DNA of 14,610 nt from Pedobacter schmidteae (GTDB taxonomy: Bacteria > Bacteroidota > Bacteroidia > Sphingobacteriales > Sphingobacteriaceae): positions 1-14,610 of the forward strand of contig CAMDQV010000021.1 in assembly GCA_945906015.1 (NCBI GenBank). Direction: 5' to 3'. Numbering within the stretch: position 1 is the stretch's first letter; each line of letters starts with the position of its first letter. Under the pieces are notes generated by a model. It had not been told where the DNA came from. It saw nothing but the letters and a program-made list of their open reading frames with translations, and did no database searches. Below are positions 6,488 to 13,179 of the stretch, piece after piece. Both the position numbers and the translations under genes were made by a program.

Positions 6488-6679
6488 TTAAACAGTTTCT
6501 ATGTTTAAGCCCTGCTTGTAAATAGCTTTTTTAACTTGCGTACGACGGGTGATAGATTTTTTCTCGTAGGCCTGGCGGCTGCGAAGTTCTCTCAATACAC
6601 CGGTTTTTTCGAATTTCTTTTTAAAGCGCTTAAGAGCTTTGTCCAATGATTCGCCGTCTTTTACATTAATAATGATCAT
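6488..6679 (-). CDS. rpsU: 30S ribosomal protein S21
   Basis: S21 is a small basic protein of the 30S subunit near the mRNA exit. In Bacteroidota it helps sequester the anti-Shine-Dalgarno end of 16S rRNA. The 63-residue product starts MIIINVKDGESLDKALKRFK and is rich in Lys and Arg, with the conserved core LRELRSRQAYEKKS (about residues 29-42). A longer frame reaches a start at 6715, but the extra 12 residues are unlike S21. The ATG at 6677-6679 gives the family N-terminus and is preceded by AAAGGGGGT about 11 bases upstream, so I choose it. It leads the block toward the xer gene and the raiA pseudogene. Confidence 0.95.
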   Translation of the reverse strand: MIIINVKDGESLDKALKRFKKKFEKTGVLRELRSRQAYEKKSITRRTQVKKAIYKQGLNIETV

Positions 6680-6712
6680 AATATACAGATACCCCCTTTC
6701 GGTTTTGGATTG

Positions 6713-6720
6713 CAAATGTA
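6713..6720 (-). promoter_or_regulatory. Probable -7 box for rpsU
   Basis: The minus strand reads TACATTTG, a full match to TAnnTTTG. It lies 33 bases before the chosen rpsU ATG, which would give a short leader carrying the GGGGG ribosome site. A clear -33 TTTG at 17-23 bases is not seen, which lowers confidence. The location also argues for the shorter rpsU start, because the longer one would begin inside the box. Confidence 0.4.
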
Positions 6721-6912
6721 CAATAAAATTTAATTCTAATGATACAGGAACAAAAAATAATGAGACAAGAATTTGATTTAAACAAATATATCCTGAATAA
6801 AAAGCTTTTTAAAGCAATGATTTTATCCATTAAACAACTAATCATAAATTTCAGAGCTGAACTATCATTTATTTTAAATTGCTCTGGCCTTACAATTTTT
6901 TGAATTTCAGTT

Positions 6913-6950
6913 AATTACAATTGATCCCGTAAAGATCAGAAGCTGTAATT
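6913..6950 (-). terminator. Possible weak terminator after apt
   Basis: AATTACA (6913-6919) pairs with TGTAATT (6944-6950), and inside it TGATC (6922-6926) pairs with GATCA (6934-6938). The minus strand continues with an A-rich stretch and only a short T tract further on. It lies 47 bases after the apt stop. The rest of 6716-6996 shows no convincing gene; the rpsU -7 box lies at its right-to-left end. Confidence 0.3.
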
Positions 6951-6996
6951 GATTGCTTAAACTAATTGGCTATTTATGCTAGTATCAAAATAATGA

Positions 6997-7527
6997 TCAT
7001 TTATAAGCTACAAGAGAAATAATAGTGTGACTTACTTTTTTGAGTTTCTCATTGGCATTTAGAAAATCAAGACTTATTACAAAAGCATAACCGGCCACAA
7101 CCCCATCAAGCTTTTGCACAAGTCGGGTGGCAGCACTAACGGTACCGCCAGTAGCCAGCAGATCATCATGAATTAATACCCGTTGACCAGGTATGATAGC
7201 ATCTTCATGCAGTTCAAGAATAGCTGAGCCATATTCTAATTCACAAGGCTCCTCTACTGTCTTAAATGGTAGTTTTCCCTTTTTGCGAATAGGCACAAAT
7301 GGTATTTTTAACCTGTTTGCGAGCATTAAACCAAATAAAAATCCTCGGCTCTCAATACCAGCAACTACATCTATTTCGATACCATTCAATTGCCTAACAA
7401 ACTCGTCGATTACATACGTACATAATTTAGCGTCTTTTAATATAGGAGTTATATCCTTAAATAATATTCCAGGTTTTGGAAAATCGGCTATATCCCGAAT
7501 AGCAAATTCAAGTTCCTTACTGATCAT
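6997..7527 (-). CDS. apt: Adenine phosphoribosyltransferase
   Basis: Apt converts adenine and PRPP to AMP and pyrophosphate in purine salvage, in the cytoplasm. The chosen product is 176 residues, normal for the family. It opens with an amphipathic segment leading to the Apt signature DFPKPGILFKDITPIL (residues 15-30). GIESRGFLFG follows (58-67), then PFVPIRKKGKLP with the flexible-loop residues (76-87) and the PRPP-binding motif VLIHDDLLATGGT (117-129). A start nine codons earlier (7554) is possible, but family alignment favours the ATG at 7525-7527. That ATG lies inside the last codons of the upstream gene, giving an 11-base overlap (ATGATCAGTAA) and probable translational coupling. Confidence 0.93.
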   Translation of the reverse strand: MISKELEFAIRDIADFPKPGILFKDITPILKDAKLCTYVIDEFVRQLNGIEIDVVAGIESRGFLFGLMLANRLKIPFVPIRKKGKLPFKTVEEPCELEYGSAILELHEDAIIPGQRVLIHDDLLATGGTVSAATRLVQKLDGVVAGYAFVISLDFLNANEKLKKVSHTIISLVAYK

Positions 7528-8425
7528 GGGGTAAAAATGCAAAGTATGGCTCAATTTTACGGATTATTTCTTTATTCAGGATAGCTACTTTCTTTAAATC
7601 TTCAATTGTTTGAAAATGTCCATGCTGCTGTCGATATTGAATGATGGCATTCATTTGTTTATAAGTTAGGTAGGGATGTTTTTTAAACTGGTCAAAGCCA
7701 GCTGTATTAAGATTTATTTTTTGAATAAGCCCGGCGTCAATAGAAAACTGACCTTGAATCTGAGAATATTTAAGGGAGTCTATGCCATAAACTTCTTTTA
7801 GTTGCTCCTTTGTATAAAATCCTCCTAAGCGATCCCTGAATCGAATGATTCTGGAAGCAAAGGCTGGGCCGATACCCCGTACGGTTAATAGCGATAATGA
7901 ATCAGCCGAATTTAGCTCAATTAGTGGCGCAGGAATTCGATTATTGGATGTTGCAGACTTTGCCAGCTTTTCATCCTTTACAAATTTATTAGGAGTATAC
8001 GATGCAGCAATACGGATATAAGGTTCCACTAAAGCATACTGAGCTTCTGAAATTGAATAAATTCTTTTCAGATCTTCTTTCTTGTAAAATTTGCCTCCTT
8101 TAGATACATAATTATTGATAACCCTGATCTGCTTTATGGAAAAACCCAATCTTTGCCATTCCTTTTCGCCGATACTATTCGGGTCAAATTGAAAATACTC
8201 TGCCCTTGTAGCTTCTTTTTTACTTTTTGGTTTGAAAACCCTAATTTCTGAATTTTTAAAATTCGCTGCCTCAAGTTTAAATTTTTCAAGATCATAAACC
8301 TGCAGTTTGCTAAGCTTACGATAAAACCAGGGGCTTGCCAGAATGATAAGAATAAGCAGAAAAAGAAAGAATATGCCATTCAACTCTTTTTTAGAAAAAT
8401 TAAAAAATGATCGTAAAGAACTCAT
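7517..8425 (-). CDS. Membrane-anchored helix-hairpin-helix (ComEA-like) protein
   Basis: The 302-residue product begins MSSLRSFFNFSKKELNGIFF and has one membrane span at about residues 17-34, so the rest should lie outside the inner membrane. Three ComEA-type helix-hairpin-helix units follow. The first is near residues 82-138, the second near 168-228 with the DNA-binding hairpin RGIGPAFASRIIRFRDRLGGF at about 183-203, split here as RGIGPAFAS and RIIRFRDRLGGF, and the third near 236-296 (INLNTAGFDQF). Only the second has the canonical GIG hairpin; the first and third are degenerate. Such modules bind duplex DNA non-specifically and in ComEA take part in DNA uptake. Whether this protein does so is not shown. 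An earlier in-frame ATG at 8503 adds 26 residues that look like leader translation, so I use 8425. It overlaps apt. Confidence 0.8.
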   Translation of the reverse strand: MSSLRSFFNFSKKELNGIFFLFLLILIILASPWFYRKLSKLQVYDLEKFKLEAANFKNSEIRVFKPKSKKEATRAEYFQFDPNSIGEKEWQRLGFSIKQIRVINNYVSKGGKFYKKEDLKRIYSISEAQYALVEPYIRIAASYTPNKFVKDEKLAKSATSNNRIPAPLIELNSADSLSLLTVRGIGPAFASRIIRFRDRLGGFYTKEQLKEVYGIDSLKYSQIQGQFSIDAGLIQKINLNTAGFDQFKKHPYLTYKQMNAIIQYRQQHGHFQTIEDLKKVAILNKEIIRKIEPYFAFLPHDQ

Positions 8426-8584
8426 GAAACCCCAATTATTTGAATAAATGTGCAACAAAAAAAACAGCTGTTCATTTGAATACCGCGAAGAATATAACGG
8501 CACTGGGGAAATCTTTACTGAAACAGATTTAACATAAAGGTAATAGTAAATTGTCGTATTTTGGATATCGATTAATCTTAAATC

Positions 8585-10342
8585 ATGAAGATCATAACCA
8601 AAGCAGAATTTGAAAAAGCGAGTAAAATTGACAAATTCTATATGCCCGGACTGGCTTCATTACTGATGGAGATCATGAAGATAAATGAGGTGAATGAGGT
8701 ATTTGAAAAAGCAGAGCATTTACAAGGTGAAGCATTTATAGATAAAATATTACAAATTATAGGAATTACCATTGACTATGATGAATCTGAATTAAAGAAT
8801 TTTCCAAAAAAAGGTCCTTTTATAGCTATTGCGAACCATCCTTACGGTGGAATTGAAGGATTGATGCTTTTAAAGATCATGTGTCTTGCTAGGCCAGATT
8901 CAAAACTAATGGCCAATTTCCTGCTTAAAAAAATTCCAAATCTTTCTGACTACCTCATTGCGGTTAATCCTTTCGAAAACATAGAGAATACTTCAAGCAT
9001 AAGCGGAATAAAAACTATAATTTTACAGCTTAGTTCAGACATTCCAATTGGCATCTTCCCAGCAGGGGAGGTTTCAACATTCAAAACAAAGATCCAAAAA
9101 ATAACAGACAAGCCCTGGCATCCGGTAGTTGGAAAGCTTATACAAAGGGCTGATGTACCAGTAGTTCCAATATACTTTCATGGCAATAATGGAATCCTCT
9201 TCAACCTGCTAAGCTTTATCCACCCTACTTTAAGAACAGCAAAACTGCCTTCCGAATTATTTAATAAACAAGGCCAAAAGATCAGTTTGAGAATTGGCAA
9301 ACCGGTAAAACCATCTGAACTTCCATTCTATGATAATCCGATCAAATTGTTAGATTATCTAAGAGCTAAAACATATGCATTAGGTGCCGGACTAGAAAAT
9401 GAAAAAAAAATATTCGATCCGCGTAATATTTTTAAAATCAGGAAAAAAACTCAGGAAATTGTTGCGCCAATTTCAATTGAAGATCTGGAAAAGGAAATTG
9501 CTAATCTTACCGAATACTTAGTCTGTTCAGAGAAAAATTATGAGGTTTACATTTGCTCTTCAACAGCAATTCCAACTATATTGAAAGAGATTGGACGACT
9601 GAGGGAGATCACTTTTCGTGAGATTGGCGAAGGCACTAATAAACCGATAGACCTAGATGAATACGATATCAATTATTATCATTTATTCATTTGGGAGAAG
9701 GAATCAAAAATGATCGTTGGTGCTTATCGAATTGGTAAAGGAGCAGAGATATTCTACAGCATGGGAATAAAGGGCTTTTACCTGAATGAATTATTTAAGA
9801 TCCAAAAGCAATTTTATCCAGTACTCATGAAAAGCCTGGAGCTTGGACGTTCCTGGGTAAGAAAGGAATATCAGCAAAAGCCACTTCCGCTATTCTTACT
9901 ATGGAAAGGGATATTACAATTCCTTTCAAAAAATTCAGAATATCGTTACCTGATCGGTCCAGTAAGTATCAGCAATAGGTTTACAAAATTATCAAAATCC
10001 CTAATTGTAGAATTTATCAGGAATAACAATTTTGATCATGAACTTGCCCAATTTGTTAAACCAAGAAAGAATTTCAAAGTTGATTTTTCAAAAATAGATA
10101 AAGATCTGCTAACAGAAGCTGGCCAAACCTTGAAGGATCTAGATTCACTAATATCAGATATTGAAACCTCTAATATGAGAATACCAGTTTTATTAAGGCA
10201 ATACCTGGCACTAAATGCAAAGATCATTAGCTTTAACATTGATCCTAAATTCTCAGACTGTCTGGATGGATTTCTGATACTTGATATTGAAACAATCCCA
10301 AGCGAAATACTAAAAAAATTAGAAAAAAATATCCAAGATTGA
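8585..10342 (+). CDS. Bifunctional O-/N-acyltransferase, OlsF-like (amino-acyl lipid synthesis)
   Basis: The 585-residue protein joins two enzymes. Residues about 60-280 are a PlsC/lysophospholipid-acyltransferase domain, with the catalytic pair in NHPYGGIEG (Asn84, His85, Glu91), FPAGE (158-162) and VPIYFHGNNG (194-203). Residues about 310-555 are an OlsB/hemolysin-type GNAT N-acyltransferase, recognised by REITFREIGEGT (340-351), LELGRSWVRKEYQ (418-430), KPLPLFLLWKGI (432-443) and the C-terminal IPVLLRQYLALNAKI (533-547). This order matches OlsF, which makes ornithine lipids from ornithine in two acylation steps. The fused glycine-lipid synthase of Bacteroidota is the main alternative, so the head-group amino acid is not settled. 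The gene is followed after 40 bases by the transglutaminase-like gene and is divergent from the ComEA-like gene. Confidence 0.8.
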   Translation: MKIITKAEFEKASKIDKFYMPGLASLLMEIMKINEVNEVFEKAEHLQGEAFIDKILQIIGITIDYDESELKNFPKKGPFIAIANHPYGGIEGLMLLKIMCLARPDSKLMANFLLKKIPNLSDYLIAVNPFENIENTSSISGIKTIILQLSSDIPIGIFPAGEVSTFKTKIQKITDKPWHPVVGKLIQRADVPVVPIYFHGNNGILFNLLSFIHPTLRTAKLPSELFNKQGQKISLRIGKPVKPSELPFYDNPIKLLDYLRAKTYALGAGLENEKKIFDPRNIFKIRKKTQEIVAPISIEDLEKEIANLTEYLVCSEKNYEVYICSSTAIPTILKEIGRLREITFREIGEGTNKPIDLDEYDINYYHLFIWEKESKMIVGAYRIGKGAEIFYSMGIKGFYLNELFKIQKQFYPVLMKSLELGRSWVRKEYQQKPLPLFLLWKGILQFLSKNSEYRYLIGPVSISNRFTKLSKSLIVEFIRNNNFDHELAQFVKPRKNFKVDFSKIDKDLLTEAGQTLKDLDSLISDIETSNMRIPVLLRQYLALNAKIISFNIDPKFSDCLDGFLILDIETIPSEILKKLEKNIQD

Positions 10343-10356
10343 TTTATTAATGTTAC

Positions 10357-10390
10357 CTTAACATAATTTTAATGTTAAGTTAATGTTAAG
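10357..10390 (+). promoter_or_regulatory. Tandem 11-bp duplication and hairpin at a start codon
   Basis: TTAATGTTAAG occurs twice back to back (10369-10379 and 10380-10390). The second copy supplies the ATG at 10383 for the downstream gene. The first copy makes a mini-frame Met-Leu-Ser whose TAA stop overlaps that ATG (TAATG). An upstream CTTAACAT (10357-10364) can pair with ATGTTAAG of either copy, so two alternative 8-bp hairpins are possible, one of which would bury the start codon. Confidence 0.6.
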
Positions 10391-11609
10391 TGATTTAAAA
10401 TTGAGGTCTCGGATTGCCATTTTCAGTATCAAATTGTCAATGATATTAACATTTTGTTTATCAAGTGGCCATGCTTTTGCTGACAATTTTAGCATTGAAT
10501 TTTATAATGGAACCTTCAATTTTGAGCTAAATGAAACTTCTAAAATTTCTTTTACTGAAGAGCTTACTCCTGAATCAATCACAAATTTCTACAAGAAACT
10601 AAACCAAAGTAATTATCAGCCATTACTATCCTCACTTTTAGCCTATAAAGAAAAATACCAGTTAAATGATTGGATATACTATCAACTAATACGCAAAACT
10701 GCCCAGCAGATAAGTCCTAAAGTAGAAAATTACCATCGTTACACGTTGTATAAATGGTTTTTACTTAGTAAATCAGGATATGATGCCCGATTATCTATCG
10801 GGAATAATCGATTGATCTTTTATGTTAAGAATGATGAAAATATCAATGACATACCCTTTTTTAATATAGAAGGCAATAAGTATATGTGCTTAAACTACCA
10901 TGACTATGGCAAGGTAGATTTCGAAAAAGACAAAGTTTATCCTGTTCATGTGATTATCCCCGAGGCTGTGCACGCATTCTCATATAAAGTTACCAGGATG
11001 CCCGATTTTAAGCCTGAATCCTATAGCGAAAAAGAAATTCAGTTCAACTACCGACAAAAGGCCTATCACTTCCAGATTAAATTAAACTCAGAAGTTGAAA
11101 ATATTTTCAAAAATTATCCCGGAGTTGATTTTGAGACTTATTTTAACATACCGCTAAGTCACGAAACATACCGTTCATTAATTCCTCTATTGAAAAAAAA
11201 TGTTTCAAGCATGGCACAGAAAAAAGGCATTGATTACCTGATGAGGTTTACTCGATATGCTTTTTTATATCAAAATGATGAAAATAATTTTGGAAAGGAG
11301 AAGCGTTTGTCACCTGAACAAACCTTATTTTCAAAATACAGTGATTGTGATGACCGTGCCGCATTATTTTTCTACTTGGTTAAGGAAATATACAATCTGC
11401 CAATGATTGCATTGCTCTACCCTACTCATATTAGTATGGCGGTACAGTTCGACAAACCATTTGGCAAATCGATCATCTATAATGGAGCAAAATATTCAGT
11501 GTGTGAGCCAACACCCCAGGAACAGGATCTTAGAATAGGTCAAATAGCAGGAAATCTTCAAAAGATTGAATATGAGGTAGTTTACCAATATAGCCCACTG
11601 GCTAACTAG
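10383..11609 (+). CDS. Exported transglutaminase-like protein of unknown substrate
   Basis: The 408-residue product has a basic N-terminus, a hydrophobic stretch (about residues 11-28) and a signal-peptidase site after AFA (31-33), so it is probably periplasmic or outer-membrane associated. The C-terminal third carries a transglutaminase/cysteine-protease-like core: YSDCDDRAALFFYL with Cys322, PTHISMAV with His349, and YSVCEPT, where Glu375 stands where Asp usually completes the triad. The first part (about 118-175) has a YTLYKWFLLSKSGYDARL stretch that resembles a second, Cys-less domain of the same fold; that is only a suggestion. It follows the OlsF-like gene by 40 bases on the same strand and may be cotranscribed. 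An internal Met20 start would lose the charged signal segment and is less likely. The substrate is unknown. Confidence 0.65.
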   Translation: MLSDLKLRSRIAIFSIKLSMILTFCLSSGHAFADNFSIEFYNGTFNFELNETSKISFTEELTPESITNFYKKLNQSNYQPLLSSLLAYKEKYQLNDWIYYQLIRKTAQQISPKVENYHRYTLYKWFLLSKSGYDARLSIGNNRLIFYVKNDENINDIPFFNIEGNKYMCLNYHDYGKVDFEKDKVYPVHVIIPEAVHAFSYKVTRMPDFKPESYSEKEIQFNYRQKAYHFQIKLNSEVENIFKNYPGVDFETYFNIPLSHETYRSLIPLLKKNVSSMAQKKGIDYLMRFTRYAFLYQNDENNFGKEKRLSPEQTLFSKYSDCDDRAALFFYLVKEIYNLPMIALLYPTHISMAVQFDKPFGKSIIYNGAKYSVCEPTPQEQDLRIGQIAGNLQKIEYEVVYQYSPLAN

Positions 11610-11644
11610 AAAAAAAAGTTTAACAAAATTAAAATTAATTCAAA

Positions 11645-11675
11645 AAAAATACCCGCAATAATTGCGGGTATTTTT
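11645..11675. terminator. Bidirectional intrinsic terminator
   Basis: ACCCGCAAT and ATTGCGGGT form a GC-rich stem that extends outward through TATTTTT and its complement into a palindrome of 31 bases around a single central base. T tracts follow on both strands. It lies 35 bases after the stop of the plus-strand transglutaminase-like gene and 20 bases beyond the stop of the minus-strand lipoprotein gene, so it serves both convergent genes. Confidence 0.9.
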
Positions 11676-11695
11676 GTTAAAGGTAACTATTAAGT

Positions 11696-13081
11696 TTAAT
11701 ATCCGTTTGCACCTTTAGTGAAGTTAAAACTAGTCCAGCCAGCCATCCAGTCTGTTGTTCCAAATGCACCGCGATAAGTAGTTGCACTGAAGTGACTATT
11801 AGTCAAGTCACCGGCAAATGCAGCTCCTGTTAATGCAGGTGAGCCTGCAGCAGGAAGTAAGTTAGGGGCTTTTAAATTAAATGGATCAGTAATTTTTGCT
11901 TCAGCAGTAGTGGCTAACGTTATTGTAGCACTTGCCTCAGCTTTAGTTTTCACAGCAACATCAGTTGCACCTACAACAGTTACAGAACCTATTTTATAAG
12001 TCGCTGCATTTGCATGCAATAGGTTGTTCTTAAATTCAGAGGTTGTAGTCATACCAACTAAACTATTATAAGTTCCATCAGACTCTAAAGATAATCCACC
12101 TTTCATCCAACCCATTAAAACTGAATTGTTTAGAACAAAATTACTAGACCTTCTGAAACGATTCGCGAAATTATGGTTCTTTGAAGCAGTATTGTCAACG
12201 TTTGGACCTATGAAAGTGAAGTTTGAAAGTACCGGCCGAGTAATTGGTGTTGCCGTAGTACCTGTAGCATCATTATCACACTCTACACCATTACCAGCAT
12301 CACCAGCATCAATAAATGAAGGATCTCTTAGAGCAACTCCAAACTGAATTCTACCGGTATATCCAAAATCGAAATCGAAATCATCATCAGCTGTAGCAAA
12401 GGCTACTAAGTATTTTGCATTAACAGTTCCACCAAAGATTTCGAAGGCATCATCATTACCATAAGCAACCTGAACATATTCAATAGTTGTACCTGAACCA
12501 ACACCACCTAAAGTCAAACCATTGATCTCTGAATTTGGCTGTGCAGCGATACCTGCAAATTCAATTCTAACGTACTTTAAAGTACCTGAATTATCAGCAG
12601 CAACAGTACCACCATAGTTTTTACCAACACCACCTTCAATTGTAGGTTCTGTAGTACGGTTGGTAGTAGATTTTCCAAGAATAACCATACCGCCCCAATC
12701 GCCAGGATTACGCTCACCAACGGCTTTTCCAGATGTAAATACGATTGGTTTTGCAGCAGTTCCTATCGCATTAATCTTTGCACCTCTTTCAATAATTATT
12801 GCTCCTTTATCAGTAATATCACTTTTTATAATTGCACCTGCAGCAACATTAATTTCACTACCATCTTCAAAATATACATAGCCTTTAAGTGTAAAAGTTC
12901 CTTCAGGAACATTCAGAACTGTGTTTTTATAAACACCTGTAATAATTTCACCAGTTTTTAAAGTTACGATTTTTTTTGCGTTTGGATCAATTGGAGCAGG
13001 AGTAGGTTCAGAACTCTTTTTACATGATCCTACTAAAATAGCTAGTACGAGAATTAAAGTATTAAATTTTAATGATTTCAT
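11696..13081 (-). CDS. Outer-membrane-type lipoprotein with beta-helix-like repeats, partner of TonB-dependent receptor
   Basis: The 461-residue product has an SPII signal with a lipobox ending LVGSC (Cys20), followed by a Pro-rich linker (EPTPAPIDPN). From about residue 55 onward it is dominated by Gly/Asn/Ala-rich short strands, such as GTFTLKGYVYFEDGSEINV and GAIIKSDITDKGAIIIERGA, that read like right-handed beta-helix coils. Two acidic segments stand out, GNDDAFEIFGG (208-218) and ATADDDFDFDFGYTG (229-243). The C-terminus ends with aromatic motifs (YRGAFG, WMAGWTSFNF). It starts 98 bases after the TonB-dependent receptor and is probably in the same unit, but it is not a SusD-type protein. 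I know it only as a recurring receptor partner in Bacteroidota; its ligand is unknown. Confidence 0.75.
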   Translation of the reverse strand: MKSLKFNTLILVLAILVGSCKKSSEPTPAPIDPNAKKIVTLKTGEIITGVYKNTVLNVPEGTFTLKGYVYFEDGSEINVAAGAIIKSDITDKGAIIIERGAKINAIGTAAKPIVFTSGKAVGERNPGDWGGMVILGKSTTNRTTEPTIEGGVGKNYGGTVAADNSGTLKYVRIEFAGIAAQPNSEINGLTLGGVGSGTTIEYVQVAYGNDDAFEIFGGTVNAKYLVAFATADDDFDFDFGYTGRIQFGVALRDPSFIDAGDAGNGVECDNDATGTTATPITRPVLSNFTFIGPNVDNTASKNHNFANRFRRSSNFVLNNSVLMGWMKGGLSLESDGTYNSLVGMTTTSEFKNNLLHANAATYKIGSVTVVGATDVAVKTKAEASATITLATTAEAKITDPFNLKAPNLLPAAGSPALTGAAFAGDLTNSHFSATTYRGAFGTTDWMAGWTSFNFTKGANGY

Positions 13082-13179
13082 ATTATTAGATTTTTTGTTT
13101 TTGGTTTTTTTATTTAGTATAAAGATATCGCAGGTAGGTTAGCTTAATTTTAAGCCAATATTAATTTTTTGTACAAAAT

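Noticed and set aside
6680..6715. Extended N-terminus of rpsU from 6715
   Set aside because: The 12 extra residues do not fit S21, and the longer start would lie within the probable -7 promoter box; the ATG at 6679 has a good ribosome site.
6760..6903. 47-codon plus-strand frame beginning MRQEFDLNKYI with AGGA about 10 bases upstream
   Set aside because: It is short and AT-rich, resembles no family I know, and lies in the rpsU-apt gap; it could be chance. A transcript or conservation in relatives would be needed to revive it.
8426..8503. Extended N-terminus of the ComEA-like protein
   Set aside because: The added 26 residues would precede a normal membrane-anchor opening (MSSLRSFFNFSKKE) and look like untranslated leader.
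13082..13179. Separate promoter for the lipoprotein gene
   Set aside because: TATCTTTA on the minus strand is one base off the -7 consensus, but no -33 box lies at proper spacing; readthrough from the receptor gene is simpler.
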